A stretch of 64,000 nucleotides of DNA from Aliihoeflea sp. 40Bstr573 (GCF_024105655.1 NZ_JAAAMH010000005.1:186001-250000); one strand, 5' to 3'. Positions 1-9,916 are shown, numbered from the stretch's first letter. A program made the numbers and translations. Notes: generated by a model from the sequence alone, not told the origin.

Positions 1-1279
1 GCAGGGCAGCCTGCATTCGCGCCCGGTCTATCACGGCTCGTTGGTTGCCATCTGGACGCTCGCCCCGGCACTTCTGGTCCTGGCGCTCTGGGCACTGTTC
101 GGCAGCACGGCCTCGCGCGCGTTCATCATTGCCAACCTGCCGGCAGAAATTGTCGATCAGGGCGGGCCGGCGCTCCAGTCGGCTATCCAGCGTGTTCGCC
201 AGATCGCATCCGGCTTCGGCGTCGCTGGCGACGCTCAGCCGTACGAAGCGGCTGCGGGGCAGGCGCTGCGCCAGTTTCAGGTGATCACCTCCGCAACCGT
301 CCTGGCCGCCATCACGGCCTTTGCCGCGGTGTCGCTCTATTTCGCCCGCCGGCGCGTGGCGCCAGAGCTGCGCGCGCGCAACGAGGTCGAGCGACTGGTC
401 AGCTACCTGCTCCTCGCCTGCTCGGCCGTCGCCGTCCTGACCACGCTCGGCATCGTCCTTTCGCTGGTCTTCGAGGCCGCGCGATTCTTCACCTTCGTCA
501 GTCCGGTCGACTTCTTCTTCGGCACGGTCTGGAACCCGCGCTTTTCGACCACCGGCTCCGGCAGCGGCGAGTACGGCCTGCTCCCTCTCTTGTGGGGCAC
601 CGTCATGGTCGCGGCGATTGCCATGTTCGTCGCGCTGCCGATCGGCCTGATGACCGCGATCTATCTGTCGCAATATGCAAGGCCGCGCGTGCGCAACGTC
701 GTCAAGCCGGTGATCGAGATTCTCGCGGGAATCCCGACCATCGTCTACGGCTTCTTCGCGCTGGTCACTGTGGGCCCGTTCCTCGCCTCGGCCGGCGCTG
801 CGGTCGGCATCGACATCCGCGCCACCTCGGCGCTGACGGCGGGCATCGTGATGGGGATCATGATCATTCCCTTCATCTCCTCGCTTTCCGACGACATTCT
901 TCGCCAGGTTCCGCGCGCCATGATCGACGGCTCGATCGGGCTCGGCGCGACGCGGTCGGAGACCATCAAGCGCGTCGTCCTGCCCGCCGCGCTGCCCGGC
1001 ATCGTCGGCGCGTTCCTGCTGGCGGTCAGCCGCGCGATCGGCGAGACGATGATCGTGGTCCTCGCGGCCGGCAACAGCCCGTTCCTGCGCGCCAATCCGG
1101 GCGAGCCGATCTCGACGGTAACGGTGACGATCGTCAATCAGCTTACCGGCGACCAGGATTTCGCCTCGCCGCAGTCGCTCGTCGCCTTCGCGCTCGGTCT
1201 GACGCTTTTCGTCATGACCCTCTTCCTCAACATGGCCGCGCTCTACATCGTCCGCCGCTTCCGGGAGCAGTACGAATAG
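1..1279 (+). CDS. pstC: Phosphate ABC transporter permease PstC, 5' end outside window
   Basis: Inner-membrane permease half of the high-affinity phosphate importer PstSCAB. The frame is already open at base 2, reading QGSLHSRPVYHG before the first possible TTG at base 41, so the true start is upstream and this is the C-terminal part. About 420 residues are present. They include an N-terminal extension with membrane segments typical of alphaproteobacterial PstC, then the permease core. The EAA loop, GSIGLGATRSETIKRVVLPAALPG, lies around residues 300-325 and contacts the ATPase. pstA follows after 2 bases, so the two permeases are cotranscribed. pstS, and any Pho box, would lie upstream and out of view. 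Confidence 0.95.
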   Translation, partial: QGSLHSRPVYHGSLVAIWTLAPALLVLALWALFGSTASRAFIIANLPAEIVDQGGPALQSAIQRVRQIASGFGVAGDAQPYEAAAGQALRQFQVITSATVLAAITAFAAVSLYFARRRVAPELRARNEVERLVSYLLLACSAVAVLTTLGIVLSLVFEAARFFTFVSPVDFFFGTVWNPRFSTTGSGSGEYGLLPLLWGTVMVAAIAMFVALPIGLMTAIYLSQYARPRVRNVVKPVIEILAGIPTIVYGFFALVTVGPFLASAGAAVGIDIRATSALTAGIVMGIMIIPFISSLSDDILRQVPRAMIDGSIGLGATRSETIKRVVLPAALPGIVGAFLLAVSRAIGETMIVVLAAGNSPFLRANPGEPISTVTVTIVNQLTGDQDFASPQSLVAFALGLTLFVMTLFLNMAALYIVRRFREQYE

Positions 1280-1281
1280 CC

Positions 1282-2652
1282 ATGAACGACTTGTTCTCGA
1301 CCAAGCCCGACGTCCCGCAGGAAAGCGAAGCGCGACTGGATCGCATCCGCGCCGGGCTTAGCCGGCGCCACGCACGCGAAAAGCGCTTCCGCCTCTACGG
1401 CGTCCTCGCGATCGCCGCCGCACTCGCTTTCGTCGCGATCCTGTTCACGATGATCCTGTCGAAAGGGTTGCCGGCCTTCCAGCAGGCGACGCTGTCGCTG
1501 CCGGTCACCTTCAGCGAGGAACTGATCGATGTCGACCCTCAGCCGGTGCGCGAGGCCGGACAGTCGGCGGCCGATTTCCAGGCCGCGTCGCTGCGCTGGC
1601 AGCGCGATGTGACACTCATCAATTGGAACCGTGTGCTCGAAAACGCCGTGCGCCAGATCGCGCCCGATGTCGAGATCGAGACACGCGACCTGCAGTCGAT
1701 CATCGACAATGGCGAGCGCTTCAAGCTGCGCGACGCCTTCGTCGCCGACCCCTCGATCCTCGGCAGGACGATCCAGATGGACGTTCTCGCCTCGGCCAAT
1801 GTCGACAACTGGCTTAAGGGCAATATCGATCGCGACCTGCCCGACGCGCAGCAGCAGCTTTCGGCCGATGCGCGGGCTCTGGCGGACCGTCTCTACGAGG
1901 AGGGCCATATACGCATGGCCTTCGCGTGGCACATCTTCACGAATGTGGACTCCCGTTCCGCTCCGGCGAGCGCTGGTCTTGCCGGTGCCTTCATGGGCTC
2001 GCTCTACATGATGCTGGTGGTGATCGTTCTCGCCGTGCCGATCGGCGTCGCAAGCGCGATCTATCTGGAAGAGTTCGCGCCGAAGAACCGCCTGACCGAC
2101 CTGATCGAGGTCAATATCAACAACCTCGCCGCCGTGCCCTCGATCGTGTTTGGTCTTCTGGGAGCGGCGGTGTTCATCAACTATTTCCGCCTGCCGCTCT
2201 CCGCGCCGATCGTCGGCGGCCTCGTCCTCACGCTGATGACGCTGCCGACTATCATCATCGCGACCCGCTCTGCGCTGCGCGCGGTGCCGCCCTCGCTTCG
2301 CCAGGCCGCGCTCGGCCTTGGTGCATCGAAGACGCAGACCGTCTTCCACCATGTTTTGCCGGTCACCTATCCGGGCATCCTGACGGCGACCATCATCGGC
2401 GTCGCACAGGCGCTCGGCGAAACGGCGCCGCTGCTTCTGATCGGCATGAACGCGTTCGTCGCGGCGGTTCCCGGTTCGCCCTTCGAGCAATCCACCGCCC
2501 TGCCGGTCCAGATTTTCCTGTGGCAGGGAAACGAGAACCGCAACTTCTTTGAGGCGCGCACCTCGGCCGCAATTATCGTTCTCCTCGGCCTCATGATAAG
2601 CCTGAACGCGATCGCCATCTTCCTTCGCAGCCGATTGGAGCGCCGTCGATGA
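1282..2652 (+). CDS. pstA: Phosphate ABC transporter permease PstA
   Basis: Second permease of the phosphate importer, 456 residues. I start it at ATG 1282 ([12 protein letters not shown]), 2 bases after pstC stops; the longer open frame upstream is a shadow of pstC. Enterobacterial PstA is about 296 residues. The extra N-terminal 150-170 residues, with one membrane segment followed by a soluble region, match the DUF3333 extension known from alphaproteobacterial PstA. The permease core begins near the [17 protein letters not shown] segment. The EAA loop is recognisable as [17 protein letters not shown]. Its stop overlaps the pstB start (ATGA at 2649-2652), so translation is probably coupled. 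Confidence 0.95.
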   Translation: MNDLFSTKPDVPQESEARLDRIRAGLSRRHAREKRFRLYGVLAIAAALAFVAILFTMILSKGLPAFQQATLSLPVTFSEELIDVDPQPVREAGQSAADFQAASLRWQRDVTLINWNRVLENAVRQIAPDVEIETRDLQSIIDNGERFKLRDAFVADPSILGRTIQMDVLASANVDNWLKGNIDRDLPDAQQQLSADARALADRLYEEGHIRMAFAWHIFTNVDSRSAPASAGLAGAFMGSLYMMLVVIVLAVPIGVASAIYLEEFAPKNRLTDLIEVNINNLAAVPSIVFGLLGAAVFINYFRLPLSAPIVGGLVLTLMTLPTIIIATRSALRAVPPSLRQAALGLGASKTQTVFHHVLPVTYPGILTATIIGVAQALGETAPLLLIGMNAFVAAVPGSPFEQSTALPVQIFLWQGNENRNFFEARTSAAIIVLLGLMISLNAIAIFLRSRLERRR

Positions 2653-3506
2653 CCCACAACCAGGAAACGGAGACCGCTGCCATGAACATGTCGTCCAGCC
2701 AATTCGTTCAAGACCAGCTCAACGCTTCTGAACCCCGTTCCAATGAGATGAAGACGCGCGTCATCGCCAAGGACGTCAACGTCTTCTACGGCGCAAAGCA
2801 GGCGCTCTTCGACGTCTCCGTGAACGTGCCGGATAAGGCGGTCATCGCCTTCATCGGTCCGTCGGGCTGCGGCAAGTCGACCTTCCTGCGCTGTCTCAAC
2901 CGCATGAACGACACGATCGAGGGCTGCCGCGTCGAAGGCGAGATCCGCCTCGACGGCCAGGACGTTTACGACCCGAAGATCGACGTCGTGGAGCTTCGCG
3001 CCCGCGTCGGAATGGTGTTCCAGAAGCCGAACCCATTCCCGAAGTCGATCTTCGAGAACGTCGCCTACGGGCCGAAGATCCACGGTCTGGCGAGCAACAA
3101 GACCGAGCTGGAAGAGATCGTCGTCACCAGCTTGAAGAAGGCGGGCCTGTTCGAGGAGGTGAAGGACCGCCTGCGCGAGCCGGGCACCGGACTTTCCGGC
3201 GGCCAGCAGCAGCGGCTTTGCATCGCGCGTGCGATAGCCGTCTCTCCCGAGGTGATCCTGATGGATGAACCCTGTTCGGCGCTCGACCCGATCGCGACGG
3301 CGAAGATCGAGGAGCTGATCGACGAGCTGCGCGCGAACTTCACCATCGCGATCGTGACGCACTCGATGCAGCAGGCGGCGCGCGTTTCGCAGCGCACGGC
3401 CTTCTTCCATCTGGGGGTCCTCGTCGAGGAAGGACCGACGGAGCAGATATTCACCGCGCCGTCGGACAAGCGCACGCAGGACTACGTCACTGGCCGCTTC
3501 GGCTGA
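2649..3506 (+). CDS. pstB: Phosphate ABC transporter ATP-binding protein PstB
   Basis: ATPase that powers phosphate import, 285 residues. The Walker A motif GPSGCGKS is at residues 70-77, the ABC signature LSGGQQQ at 182-188 and Walker B VILMDE at 202-207. The C-terminal part is typical of PstB. The first 34 residues are polar and probably unstructured; ATG codons at residues 12 and 34 are alternative starts. I keep 2649 because it overlaps the pstA stop in an ATGA arrangement. phoU follows after 26 bases. Expected to be a PhoB-activated operon, but the operon promoter lies outside the window. Confidence 0.97.
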   Translation: MTHNQETETAAMNMSSSQFVQDQLNASEPRSNEMKTRVIAKDVNVFYGAKQALFDVSVNVPDKAVIAFIGPSGCGKSTFLRCLNRMNDTIEGCRVEGEIRLDGQDVYDPKIDVVELRARVGMVFQKPNPFPKSIFENVAYGPKIHGLASNKTELEEIVVTSLKKAGLFEEVKDRLREPGTGLSGGQQQRLCIARAIAVSPEVILMDEPCSALDPIATAKIEELIDELRANFTIAIVTHSMQQAARVSQRTAFFHLGVLVEEGPTEQIFTAPSDKRTQDYVTGRFG

Positions 3507-3532
3507 CCGGCACAGGAAGAGGGGCAGGGACA

Positions 3533-4243
3533 ATGGCGGGACAACATATCGTAGCGTCCTTCGACGAGGAACTCGGCCGGATCGACCGGCTGATCCGCGA
3601 CATGGGCGACCTCGCGCAGGCGATGCTCACGGCGGCGACGCAGTCACTGCTCGACAACGACGTGCCGCTCGCCCAGCGCGTCATTTCCGACGATGTCGTG
3701 ATGGATGCGCGCCAGCGCGAGCTCGACGAGCGGGCCATCGCACTGATCGCCAAGCGCCAGCCGATGGCGCAGGATTTGCGTGCCGTCGTCGGCGCGATCC
3801 GGATGGCCAGCGACCTCGAACGCATCGGCGACCTCGCCAAGAACATCTCAAAGCGCGTCAGCGCGGTTGGCTCGGGCACCATGCAGCGCAAGCTGTCGCA
3901 CTCGATCGACACGATGGCGCAAATGGTAGGCAAGCAGCTTGCGGGGGTCATCGACAACTATGTCGCTCGAAACCCGAACGAACTGGTGACGCTGAGGGCC
4001 GACGACGAGAACATCGACGTGCAGTACACCGCCGTCTTCCGCGAGCTCCTGACCTACATGATGGAAGACCCGCGCAACATCACCGCCTGCACCCATCTTC
4101 TGTTCTGCGCCAAGAACCTCGAGCGGATCGGCGACCACGCGACCAACATCGCCGAGAACGCCTACTACGTGATGGTGGGCCAGCAATTGCCGCTCCACCG
4201 GCCGAAGCTCGACGAGACGTCGATCTCCGGCGGACAGGCGTAG
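3533..4243 (+). CDS. phoU: Phosphate signalling protein PhoU
   Basis: Cytoplasmic adaptor thought to relay the state of PstSCAB to the PhoR kinase, keeping the Pho regulon off when phosphate is plentiful. The 236 residues comprise two homologous three-helix PhoU repeats. Each repeat carries the characteristic acidic/helical signature: RMASDLERIGDLAKN at about residues 84-98 and CAKNLERIGDHATNIAE at about 190-206. These acidic clusters bind metal in characterised PhoU proteins. The length is normal. A purine-rich stretch (GGAAGAGGGGCAGGGA) precedes the ATG. It sits between pstB and phoB and is probably cotranscribed with both. Confidence 0.97.
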   Translation: MAGQHIVASFDEELGRIDRLIRDMGDLAQAMLTAATQSLLDNDVPLAQRVISDDVVMDARQRELDERAIALIAKRQPMAQDLRAVVGAIRMASDLERIGDLAKNISKRVSAVGSGTMQRKLSHSIDTMAQMVGKQLAGVIDNYVARNPNELVTLRADDENIDVQYTAVFRELLTYMMEDPRNITACTHLLFCAKNLERIGDHATNIAENAYYVMVGQQLPLHRPKLDETSISGGQA

Positions 4244-4253
4244 GGGCCGGCCC

Positions 4254-4943
4254 ATGATCGCGCCGAAGATCATTGTGGTCGAGGACGAGGAGCCGCTGGG
4301 CGTCCTCATCAAGTACAATCTGGAAGCCGAGGGCTACAAGGTCGAGGTGATCGCGCGCGGCGACGAAGCGGAAATCCGCCTGCAGGAAACCGTGCCGGAC
4401 CTGCTCGTGCTCGACTGGATGGTGCCTGCCGTGTCCGGCATCGAGCTTTGCCGCCGGCTGCGCATGCGTGCCGAGACCGAACGCCTGCCGATCATCATGT
4501 TGACCGCCCGCGGCGAGGAGAGCGATCGGGTGAGGGGGCTTTCGACGGGCGCGGACGACTATCTCGTCAAGCCGTTCTCGACGCCCGAATTCGTCGCCCG
4601 CGTGCGCGCCCTCCTGCGCAGGGCGAAGCCTGAAGTTCTCTCGAGCGTGCTCAAGGTTGGCGACATCGTGCTCGATCGGGAATCGCACCGGGTCTATCGG
4701 GGACCCACCGAGGTCCATCTCGGTCCCACCGAGTTCCGGCTGCTGGAATTCTTGATGCAGCATCCTGGGCGGGTCTTCTCACGCGGGCAGTTGCTCGACA
4801 ATGTCTGGGGCGAGACGATCTATATCGACGAGCGCACGGTCGACGTTCACGTCGGGCGATTGCGCAAGGCGGTCAATCCAGGAAATGCGCCGGATGTGAT
4901 CCGCACCATTCGCGGCGCAGGCTACTCGATCAACGAAAGCTGA
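4254..4943 (+). CDS. phoB: Phosphate regulon response regulator PhoB
   Basis: DNA-binding response regulator that activates phosphate-starvation genes. The receiver domain spans residues 5-120, with the acidic pocket VVEDEE, phospho-acceptor Asp54 (LVLDWMVP) and conserved Lys106 (LVKPFS). An OmpR/PhoB winged-helix domain spans about 135-227, with the recognition region RTVDVHVGRLRKAV. Length 229 residues, as expected. It is the last gene of the pst-phoU-phoB run. No phoR follows; in rhizobia phoR usually lies upstream of pst, out of view here. Its stop is 3 bases from the stop of the convergent ROK gene, leaving no room for a conventional terminator. Confidence 0.96.
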   Translation: MIAPKIIVVEDEEPLGVLIKYNLEAEGYKVEVIARGDEAEIRLQETVPDLLVLDWMVPAVSGIELCRRLRMRAETERLPIIMLTARGEESDRVRGLSTGADDYLVKPFSTPEFVARVRALLRRAKPEVLSSVLKVGDIVLDRESHRVYRGPTEVHLGPTEFRLLEFLMQHPGRVFSRGQLLDNVWGETIYIDERTVDVHVGRLRKAVNPGNAPDVIRTIRGAGYSINES

Positions 4944-4946
4944 CGG

Positions 4947-6182
4947 TCACGACGTCGCCTGCATGGTGGCGATGTAGCCCGGCGCAAAGAGTTCGTTGTC
5001 GACGGCCTCCAGCGCGCGCCGCGCAGAGCCTTCGAGGATCAGCGGCATCTCGTCCGTCTCCAGGTCGAACGAGATTGCCGCATCGTGCTGTCCGCCGGCA
5101 GTCTGTGCGATGGCGTCGCGAATGGACGGCTCCATCATGTCGAAGGCGAGCGTCCCCGGACCGACGATCGCCACCGGCGCTGGGTCGATCAGCGCGAAGA
5201 GCGATCCGAGCCCGTATCCGATCGCCTCGCCCGCCCGCCGGAACGCGTCGCGGGCAGGGCCTTCCCCGGCGCGCGCATCGTTTGCCAGTTCGAGCATGGT
5301 TTGCGGATCGACGTCGGCATCAGCCGCCGTCTGGTCGCTGCGTCCGGCTGCCTCGCGCAAGATTGCATAATTGCCGGCATAGGCCTCGATGCAGCCACGG
5401 CGCCCGCAGCGACACAGCGCACCGCCCGGCCGATGGACCATGTGTCCGAACTCGCCGCCCGAGGAATAGGCGCCGGTGAAAAGCTCGCCGCGCAGCACCA
5501 GCCCCATGCCGATGCCGTTGGACAGGAGCAGGGTGACGAAATTGTCGCGATAGCGCTCCGGATCGCGTGCGCGCAGTGCGACCGCGATCATGTTGCAGTC
5601 GTTTTGCACCGTGACCGGGAAGGCGAAGTGCTTTTCAAGAATATCGGCGAAGGGAATGTCGCTTTCGGGCGTGATCGGCGTCCACAACATCGTGCGGGCG
5701 TCTGAATCCGTAATGCCCTGCACGGCCATCGTCATGCGCATGATGTCTTTTGGCACCCGTCCGGCATCCCCGAGTACAGCTGCGATCATGCGCATCACGC
5801 TGCCGACGAGATCGTCGCGTGTGGCGCCAAGTGTCGCGAGCCGCTCGCGCCGCTGCGCCACGATCTGGCCGGCGTAGTCGAAGACGGTCGCTGAGAGGGT
5901 GTTGAGAAGAAGCACTACGGTCAGGACGGTGGCGGCCTTGGGCTCGAGGCCGAGCGAGACCTGCGGCCGACCGCGCCGCACGATCTCGTTTTCCCCGGTC
6001 TTGACCGGGCGCAGCACGCCTTCTGCGATCAAGTCAGAAGAGATGGCCGAGATCGTCGAATGGCTGAGGCCGGTGCGGCTGACGAGATCGGTGCGCGAGG
6101 GCTGTCCTTCGCGCCGGATGGCAGCGATGACCATGGCGCGATTGCGCCTGCGCAAATCGTCGTGGCGCACGCCCAAAGTCAT
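4947..6182 (-). CDS. ROK-family transcriptional repressor (probable xylose-operon regulator)
   Basis: Predicted sugar-responsive repressor of 411 residues. I start at ATG 6182 (MTLGVRHDDLRRRN) because GGGAGG lies 8 bases upstream; a longer frame from 6233 adds 17 unconserved residues. An N-terminal MarR-like winged helix (about residues 10-65, RTDLVSRTGLSHSTISAISSDL) is followed by a ROK fold. The zinc motif is CRCGRRGCIE. No obvious sugar-kinase activity is implied: this is the regulator branch of the family (NagC/XylR type). It diverges from the xylFHG operon, which suggests it controls it, with the sugar or a derivative as inducer. The leader has a 7-bp inverted repeat (6197-6216) covering the bases just before its ribosome-binding site. 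Confidence 0.88.
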   Translation of the reverse strand: MTLGVRHDDLRRRNRAMVIAAIRREGQPSRTDLVSRTGLSHSTISAISSDLIAEGVLRPVKTGENEIVRRGRPQVSLGLEPKAATVLTVVLLLNTLSATVFDYAGQIVAQRRERLATLGATRDDLVGSVMRMIAAVLGDAGRVPKDIMRMTMAVQGITDSDARTMLWTPITPESDIPFADILEKHFAFPVTVQNDCNMIAVALRARDPERYRDNFVTLLLSNGIGMGLVLRGELFTGAYSSGGEFGHMVHRPGGALCRCGRRGCIEAYAGNYAILREAAGRSDQTAADADVDPQTMLELANDARAGEGPARDAFRRAGEAIGYGLGSLFALIDPAPVAIVGPGTLAFDMMEPSIRDAIAQTAGGQHDAAISFDLETDEMPLILEGSARRALEAVDNELFAPGYIATMQATS

Positions 6183-6226
6183 CGTACGATCCTCCCAAGG
6201 TGCCTTGAAGCACCTTTGAAAGGATA

Positions 6227-6255
6227 TTGACACACGGAATTTCCCGAGTCATTAT
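6227..6255 (+). promoter_or_regulatory. Sigma-70-type promoter of xylF
   Basis: A consensus -35 box TTGACA (6227-6232) and a -10-like CATTAT (6250-6255) are separated by exactly 17 bases. They lie about 85 bases upstream of the xylF ATG and point at it. The -35 box also sits just upstream of the ROK gene start, so the divergent regulator promoter must overlap this region. Confidence 0.7.
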
Positions 6256-6277
6256 TTTTTTCGAGGCTCGAAAAAAA
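6255..6277. promoter_or_regulatory. Perfect 23-bp palindrome, candidate ROK operator
   Basis: TTTTTTTCGAG (6255-6265), a central G, then CTCGAAAAAAA (6267-6277): two perfect 11-base arms around one base. It begins at the last base of the -10 box and would cover the transcription start of xylF, an ideal position for repression. T-rich/A-rich arms around a C/G core resemble operators described for ROK repressors of the NagC/XylR type. The long A and T runs could also make it a weak hairpin, but its position favours an operator. Confidence 0.65.
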
Positions 6278-6340
6278 AGAGCTTCCCGCTGCCGAGAGGC
6301 AATCTGAGGAGGCGCCGCGCGCGGCGCAGGGAGGAACATC

Positions 6341-7384
6341 ATGAAGAATTTCGCAACCGCCTTGCTGGCGGGTGTCGCGCTTTCGCTCACGTTGTCGGCC
6401 GCCGCGAAGGCCGAAGGCAAGATCATTGGCGTTTCCTGGTCGAATTTCCAGGAGGAGCGCTGGAAGACCGACGAGGCCGCGATGAAGGCCGCGATCGAGG
6501 CCGCCGGCAACAGCTACATTTCCGCGGACGCGACGTCGTCCGCCGCCAAGCAGCTCACCGACGTCGAGTCGCTGATCAGCCAGGGCGCGGACGCCCTGAT
6601 CATTCTCGCGCAGGACTCCTCGGCCATCGGGCCTGCCGTGGAGAATGCTGTTGCCGAAGGCATTCCGGTCGTCGGCTATGACCGCCTGATCGAGAATCCC
6701 AACTCCTTCTACCTGACCTTCGACAACAAGGAAGTCGGCCGCTTGCAGGCGCAGGCCGTGATGGAGGTGCAGCCGGAAGGCAACTACGTCTTCATCAAGG
6801 GCTCTTCGGCTGATCCGAACGCGGACTTCCTGTTCTCCGGCCAGATGGAAGTGCTGCAGGAGGCGATTGACGCCGGCACGATCAAGAATGTCGGCGAGGC
6901 CTATACGGATGGCTGGCTGCCCGCCAATGCGCAGCGCAACATGGAACAGATCCTGACCCAGAACAACAACGAGGTCGACGCGGTCGTCGCCTCGAACGAC
7001 GGCACGGCGGGTGGCGCGATCGCGGCGCTCGATGCGCAGGGTCTTGCGGGTTCGGTTCCGGTTTCCGGCCAGGACGCCGACCACGCCGCGCTCAATCGCA
7101 TCGCGCTCGGCACGCAGACCGTCTCCGTCTGGAAGGATTCGCGCGAACTCGGCAAGACGGCGGCGGAGATTGCCAACGAACTCGCCGAAGGCACCGCGAT
7201 GACCGAGATCGAGGGCGTTACCCAGTGGTCCGACGGCCCGAACGGCACCGAGATGAACGCCGTGTTCCTCGAGCCGCTGGCGATTACCAAAGACAATCTC
7301 GACGTCGTGATCGACGCCGGCTGGGTCACCAAGGACGTTGTTTGCCAGGGTGTCGCCGCCGGTTCCACGCCCGCCTGCGACTAA
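6341..7384 (+). CDS. xylF: D-xylose-type ABC transporter substrate-binding protein
   Basis: Periplasmic pentose-binding protein, 347 residues with a Sec signal peptide (about 1-24, ending AAAKA). It follows E. coli XylF closely through the whole fold. Examples are [11 protein letters not shown] near the N-terminus, [12 protein letters not shown] and [14 protein letters not shown] around the hinge, [14 protein letters not shown] and [22 protein letters not shown], and [19 protein letters not shown]. These match sugar-contacting regions of XylF. The start is preceded by GGAGG at 6331-6335 (AGGGAGGAACATC). First gene of xylFHG, under the promoter and palindrome just upstream. A related sugar as ligand cannot be excluded. 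Confidence 0.92.
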   Translation: MKNFATALLAGVALSLTLSAAAKAEGKIIGVSWSNFQEERWKTDEAAMKAAIEAAGNSYISADATSSAAKQLTDVESLISQGADALIILAQDSSAIGPAVENAVAEGIPVVGYDRLIENPNSFYLTFDNKEVGRLQAQAVMEVQPEGNYVFIKGSSADPNADFLFSGQMEVLQEAIDAGTIKNVGEAYTDGWLPANAQRNMEQILTQNNNEVDAVVASNDGTAGGAIAALDAQGLAGSVPVSGQDADHAALNRIALGTQTVSVWKDSRELGKTAAEIANELAEGTAMTEIEGVTQWSDGPNGTEMNAVFLEPLAITKDNLDVVIDAGWVTKDVVCQGVAAGSTPACD

Positions 7385-7498
7385 GGCGCGGCCACTCGAG
7401 CCATCGTGCGCCGCGGTTTGACGAAAGCCGCGGCGCATTCATAAGATGAACGGCGGTTCGCGGGCCCATGCCCTTTCGCGTCCGCGATGGAGGAGACG

Positions 7499-8812
7499 AT
7501 GTCGGACACGACGTCCCCCGCTGCGGCGGACACCGCCCGCGCATCCCAGCAGAGCGCGCTCGCACGCTTCATGAAGGCCACCGAACTCGACACGCGCATG
7601 CTCGGCATGCTGGGTGCGCTGGTGGTTATCTGGGTCGCGTTCCACATCATGTCGGGCGGCCTGTTCCTGACCCCGCGCAATCTGTGGAACCTGTCGGTGC
7701 AGTCCTCCTCCGTCGCGGTCATGGCCACGGGCATGGTGCTCGTCATCGTCACCCGCAACATCGACCTGTCGGTGGGCTCCGTGCTCGGCGTCACCGGCAT
7801 GATCATCGCCGTCACGCAGGTGCGGATCCTGCCTGACTATCTGGAGTTTGGTCACCCGGCGATCTGGGCGATCGCAATTCTCGTCGGCCTTGCCGCCGGC
7901 ATCGCCATCGGCGCCCTGCAGGGCTTCATCATCGCCTATATGCAGGTGCCCGCCTTCATCGTCACGCTCGGCGGCCTCCTCGTCTGGCGCGGCGCGGCCT
8001 GGTGGGTCACGAGCGGTCAGACCGTCGCGCCGATGGATGCGCGGTTCCGGCTTCTGGGCGGAGGTCCCGAAGGCGCTATCGGCGCGCAATGGAGCTGGGT
8101 CGTCGGCATCGTCGCGTGTCTGGCCGTTCTGTTCTTCATCTGGAACGCGCGCAAGCAGCGCCGTCGCTTTCACTTCCCGCTGCGTCCGGTCTGGGCCGAA
8201 GGGTTCCTGTCCGGCGTTGCCTGCCTCGTCATCCTCGGCGCCGTGGCCGTCGCGAATGCTTATCCGTGGCCGGCCGGTACCGTTCGCCGCTATGCGGAGC
8301 TCAACAACATCACGGTGCCGGAAGGCGGGCTCTTCATACCGCACGGCATCGCGATACCGGTTCTGATCGCGATCGCGGTCGGCGTCGTCATGACGTTCGT
8401 GACGACCCGCACCCGGTTTGGCCGTTACGTCTTTGCGATCGGCGGCAACCCGGAAGCGGCAGCCCTGGCCGGCATCAACACGCGCTGGGTCACCATGAAG
8501 ATCTTCATGCTGATGGGCGCTCTCGCCGCCATCGGCGCTGTCATCTCGACGGCGCGCCTCAACGCCGCAACGAACGCACAGGGCACGCTCGACGAACTGC
8601 TCGTCATCGCCGCAGCCGTCATCGGCGGTACGTCGCTTGCCGGCGGCGTGGGCACAATCGTGGGTGCGATGATCGGCGCGGTGCTGATGCAGTCGCTTGC
8701 CACCGGCATGATCCTGCTCGGAGTGGACTCGCCGCTGCAGAACATCGTCGTGGGCGTCGTCCTCGTCATCGCCGTCTGGCTCGACACCATCTACCGCCGC
8801 CGCGTGGGCTAG
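7499..8812 (+). CDS. xylH: Xylose-type ABC transporter permease
   Basis: Sugar permease of the AraH/RbsC/XylH family, 437 residues. I prefer ATG 7499 ([11 protein letters not shown]) over ATG 7487 because GGAGG at 7489-7493 is correctly spaced for the former. It has roughly ten or more membrane segments. Family motifs are [27 protein letters not shown] and [14 protein letters not shown], plus the [23 protein letters not shown] region near the C-terminus. A longer cytoplasmic loop around residues 185-225 ([14 protein letters not shown]) and an extra periplasmic segment make it larger than ribose permeases, as is usual for XylH. It lies 114 bases after xylF and 11 before the ATPase gene. Confidence 0.92.
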   Translation: MSDTTSPAAADTARASQQSALARFMKATELDTRMLGMLGALVVIWVAFHIMSGGLFLTPRNLWNLSVQSSSVAVMATGMVLVIVTRNIDLSVGSVLGVTGMIIAVTQVRILPDYLEFGHPAIWAIAILVGLAAGIAIGALQGFIIAYMQVPAFIVTLGGLLVWRGAAWWVTSGQTVAPMDARFRLLGGGPEGAIGAQWSWVVGIVACLAVLFFIWNARKQRRRFHFPLRPVWAEGFLSGVACLVILGAVAVANAYPWPAGTVRRYAELNNITVPEGGLFIPHGIAIPVLIAIAVGVVMTFVTTRTRFGRYVFAIGGNPEAAALAGINTRWVTMKIFMLMGALAAIGAVISTARLNAATNAQGTLDELLVIAAAVIGGTSLAGGVGTIVGAMIGAVLMQSLATGMILLGVDSPLQNIVVGVVLVIAVWLDTIYRRRVG

Positions 8813-8823
8813 GGAGAACGATC

Positions 8824-9609
8824 ATGGAAACCCGCACGCCACTCGTCGACATGCGCAGCATCTCGATTTCCTTCGGCGGCATCCACGCCGTCGACAACGC
8901 CAGCGTCGATCTTTATCCCGGAGAGGTTGTCGCGCTCTTGGGCCATAACGGGGCCGGTAAGTCGACGCTGATCAAGATCCTCTCGGGTGCATACAAGCGC
9001 GATGCCGGTGAGATCTACGTCAATGGCAAGGAAGCGCAGATTTCCAATCCGCGCGACGCCAAGAAATACGGCATCGAGACCATCTACCAGACGCTCGCGC
9101 TGGCCGACAATGTCGATGCCGCCGCCAATCTTTTCCTCGGGCGCGAGTTGCGAACGGCCTGGGGCACGCTCGACGATGTCGCGATGGAATCGGAGACGCG
9201 CAAGGTGATGGGCCGGCTCAATCCGCGATTCCAGCGCTTCAAGGAGCCGGTGAGCAAGCTGTCGGGTGGCCAGCGCCAGTCCGTCGCCATCGCGCGCGCG
9301 ATCCATTTCAACGCGCGAATCCTGATCATGGACGAGCCGACCGCCGCGCTCGGCCCGCAGGAAACGCAGCAGGTTTCCGAACTCGTACTTCAACTCAAGC
9401 AGGACGGCATCGGCATCTTCCTGATCAGTCATGACATTCACGACGTGTTCGACCTCGCCGACCGCGTCGTGGTGATGAAGAACGGCCAGGTGGTCGGTAC
9501 GGCACGTACCAGCGACGTCGATCAGGAAGAGGTTTTGGGGATGATCATTCTCGGCAAATGCCCGCCGGGCGCCGTTCCGGGACCGGGCGCCCTGAAGATC
9601 GCCGCATAA
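8824..9609 (+). CDS. xylG: Xylose-type ABC transporter ATP-binding protein, single ATPase domain
   Basis: Sugar-import ATPase of 261 residues. I start at ATG 8824 ([10 protein letters not shown]), preceded by GGGAGAACGATC; the longer upstream frame is a shadow of xylH. Walker A GHNGAGKS is at residues 40-47, signature LSGGQRQ at 146-152 and Walker B ILIMDEP at 166-172. The odd point is that it carries one ABC domain, whereas E. coli XylG, RbsA and AraG carry two fused copies (about 500 residues). Single-domain versions such as FrcA are known in rhizobia. A working transporter would therefore use a homodimer. A terminator follows directly. Confidence 0.9.
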   Translation: METRTPLVDMRSISISFGGIHAVDNASVDLYPGEVVALLGHNGAGKSTLIKILSGAYKRDAGEIYVNGKEAQISNPRDAKKYGIETIYQTLALADNVDAAANLFLGRELRTAWGTLDDVAMESETRKVMGRLNPRFQRFKEPVSKLSGGQRQSVAIARAIHFNARILIMDEPTAALGPQETQQVSELVLQLKQDGIGIFLISHDIHDVFDLADRVVVMKNGQVVGTARTSDVDQEEVLGMIILGKCPPGAVPGPGALKIAA

Positions 9610-9610
9610 A

Positions 9611-9636
9611 AAAGGAGCGCCTTTCGGCGCTCCTTT
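9611..9636. terminator. Intrinsic terminator between xylG and the convergent lipoprotein gene
   Basis: Perfect 11-bp stem AAAGGAGCGCC (9611-9621) / GGCGCTCCTTT (9626-9636) with loop TTTC. It starts 2 bases after the xylG stop and is flanked by A-rich sequence on the left and T-rich on the right, so it can serve both convergent genes. Confidence 0.85.
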
Positions 9637-9658
9637 CCGTTTCAGCTCGAAGCTGATC

Positions 9659-9916
9659 TCAGCAGCGTGCTTCGTAGCGCTCACCCGTGCGGCGGTCGCG
9701 ATAGACGCACCAACCGTCGCGATCCTGCGAGCGGCCGACCAGGTAGCCGGCAGCGCCGCCGATGGCAGCACCGGCCAGAGCGCCGGACGCGCGGCCCGTA
9801 GCGATCGCGCCGACGCCTGCGCCGACTGCAGCGCCGCCGACGGCTGTCTGCTCAGCGGTCGTACAACCTGCAGCAATCATCATCGTTGCGGCGAGAGCCA
9901 TGAGTGTCTTCTTCAT
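9659..9916 (-). CDS. Small glycine-zipper lipoprotein
   Basis: An 85-residue predicted lipoprotein. The signal peptide (MKKTLMALAATMMIAAGC) ends in a lipobox with Cys18. A glycine/alanine zipper follows at about residues 26-62 (GGAAVGAGVGAIATG and GALAGAAIGGAAGYLVG), then a short tail with two cysteines (WCVYRDRRTGERYEARC). Glycine-zipper lipoproteins of this kind (YMGG / 17-kDa antigen-like) sit in the outer membrane and may oligomerise there. The two tail cysteines could form a disulfide. The function is not known. It is convergent with xylG and shares its terminator. Confidence 0.8.
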   Translation of the reverse strand: MKKTLMALAATMMIAAGCTTAEQTAVGGAAVGAGVGAIATGRASGALAGAAIGGAAGYLVGRSQDRDGWCVYRDRRTGERYEARC

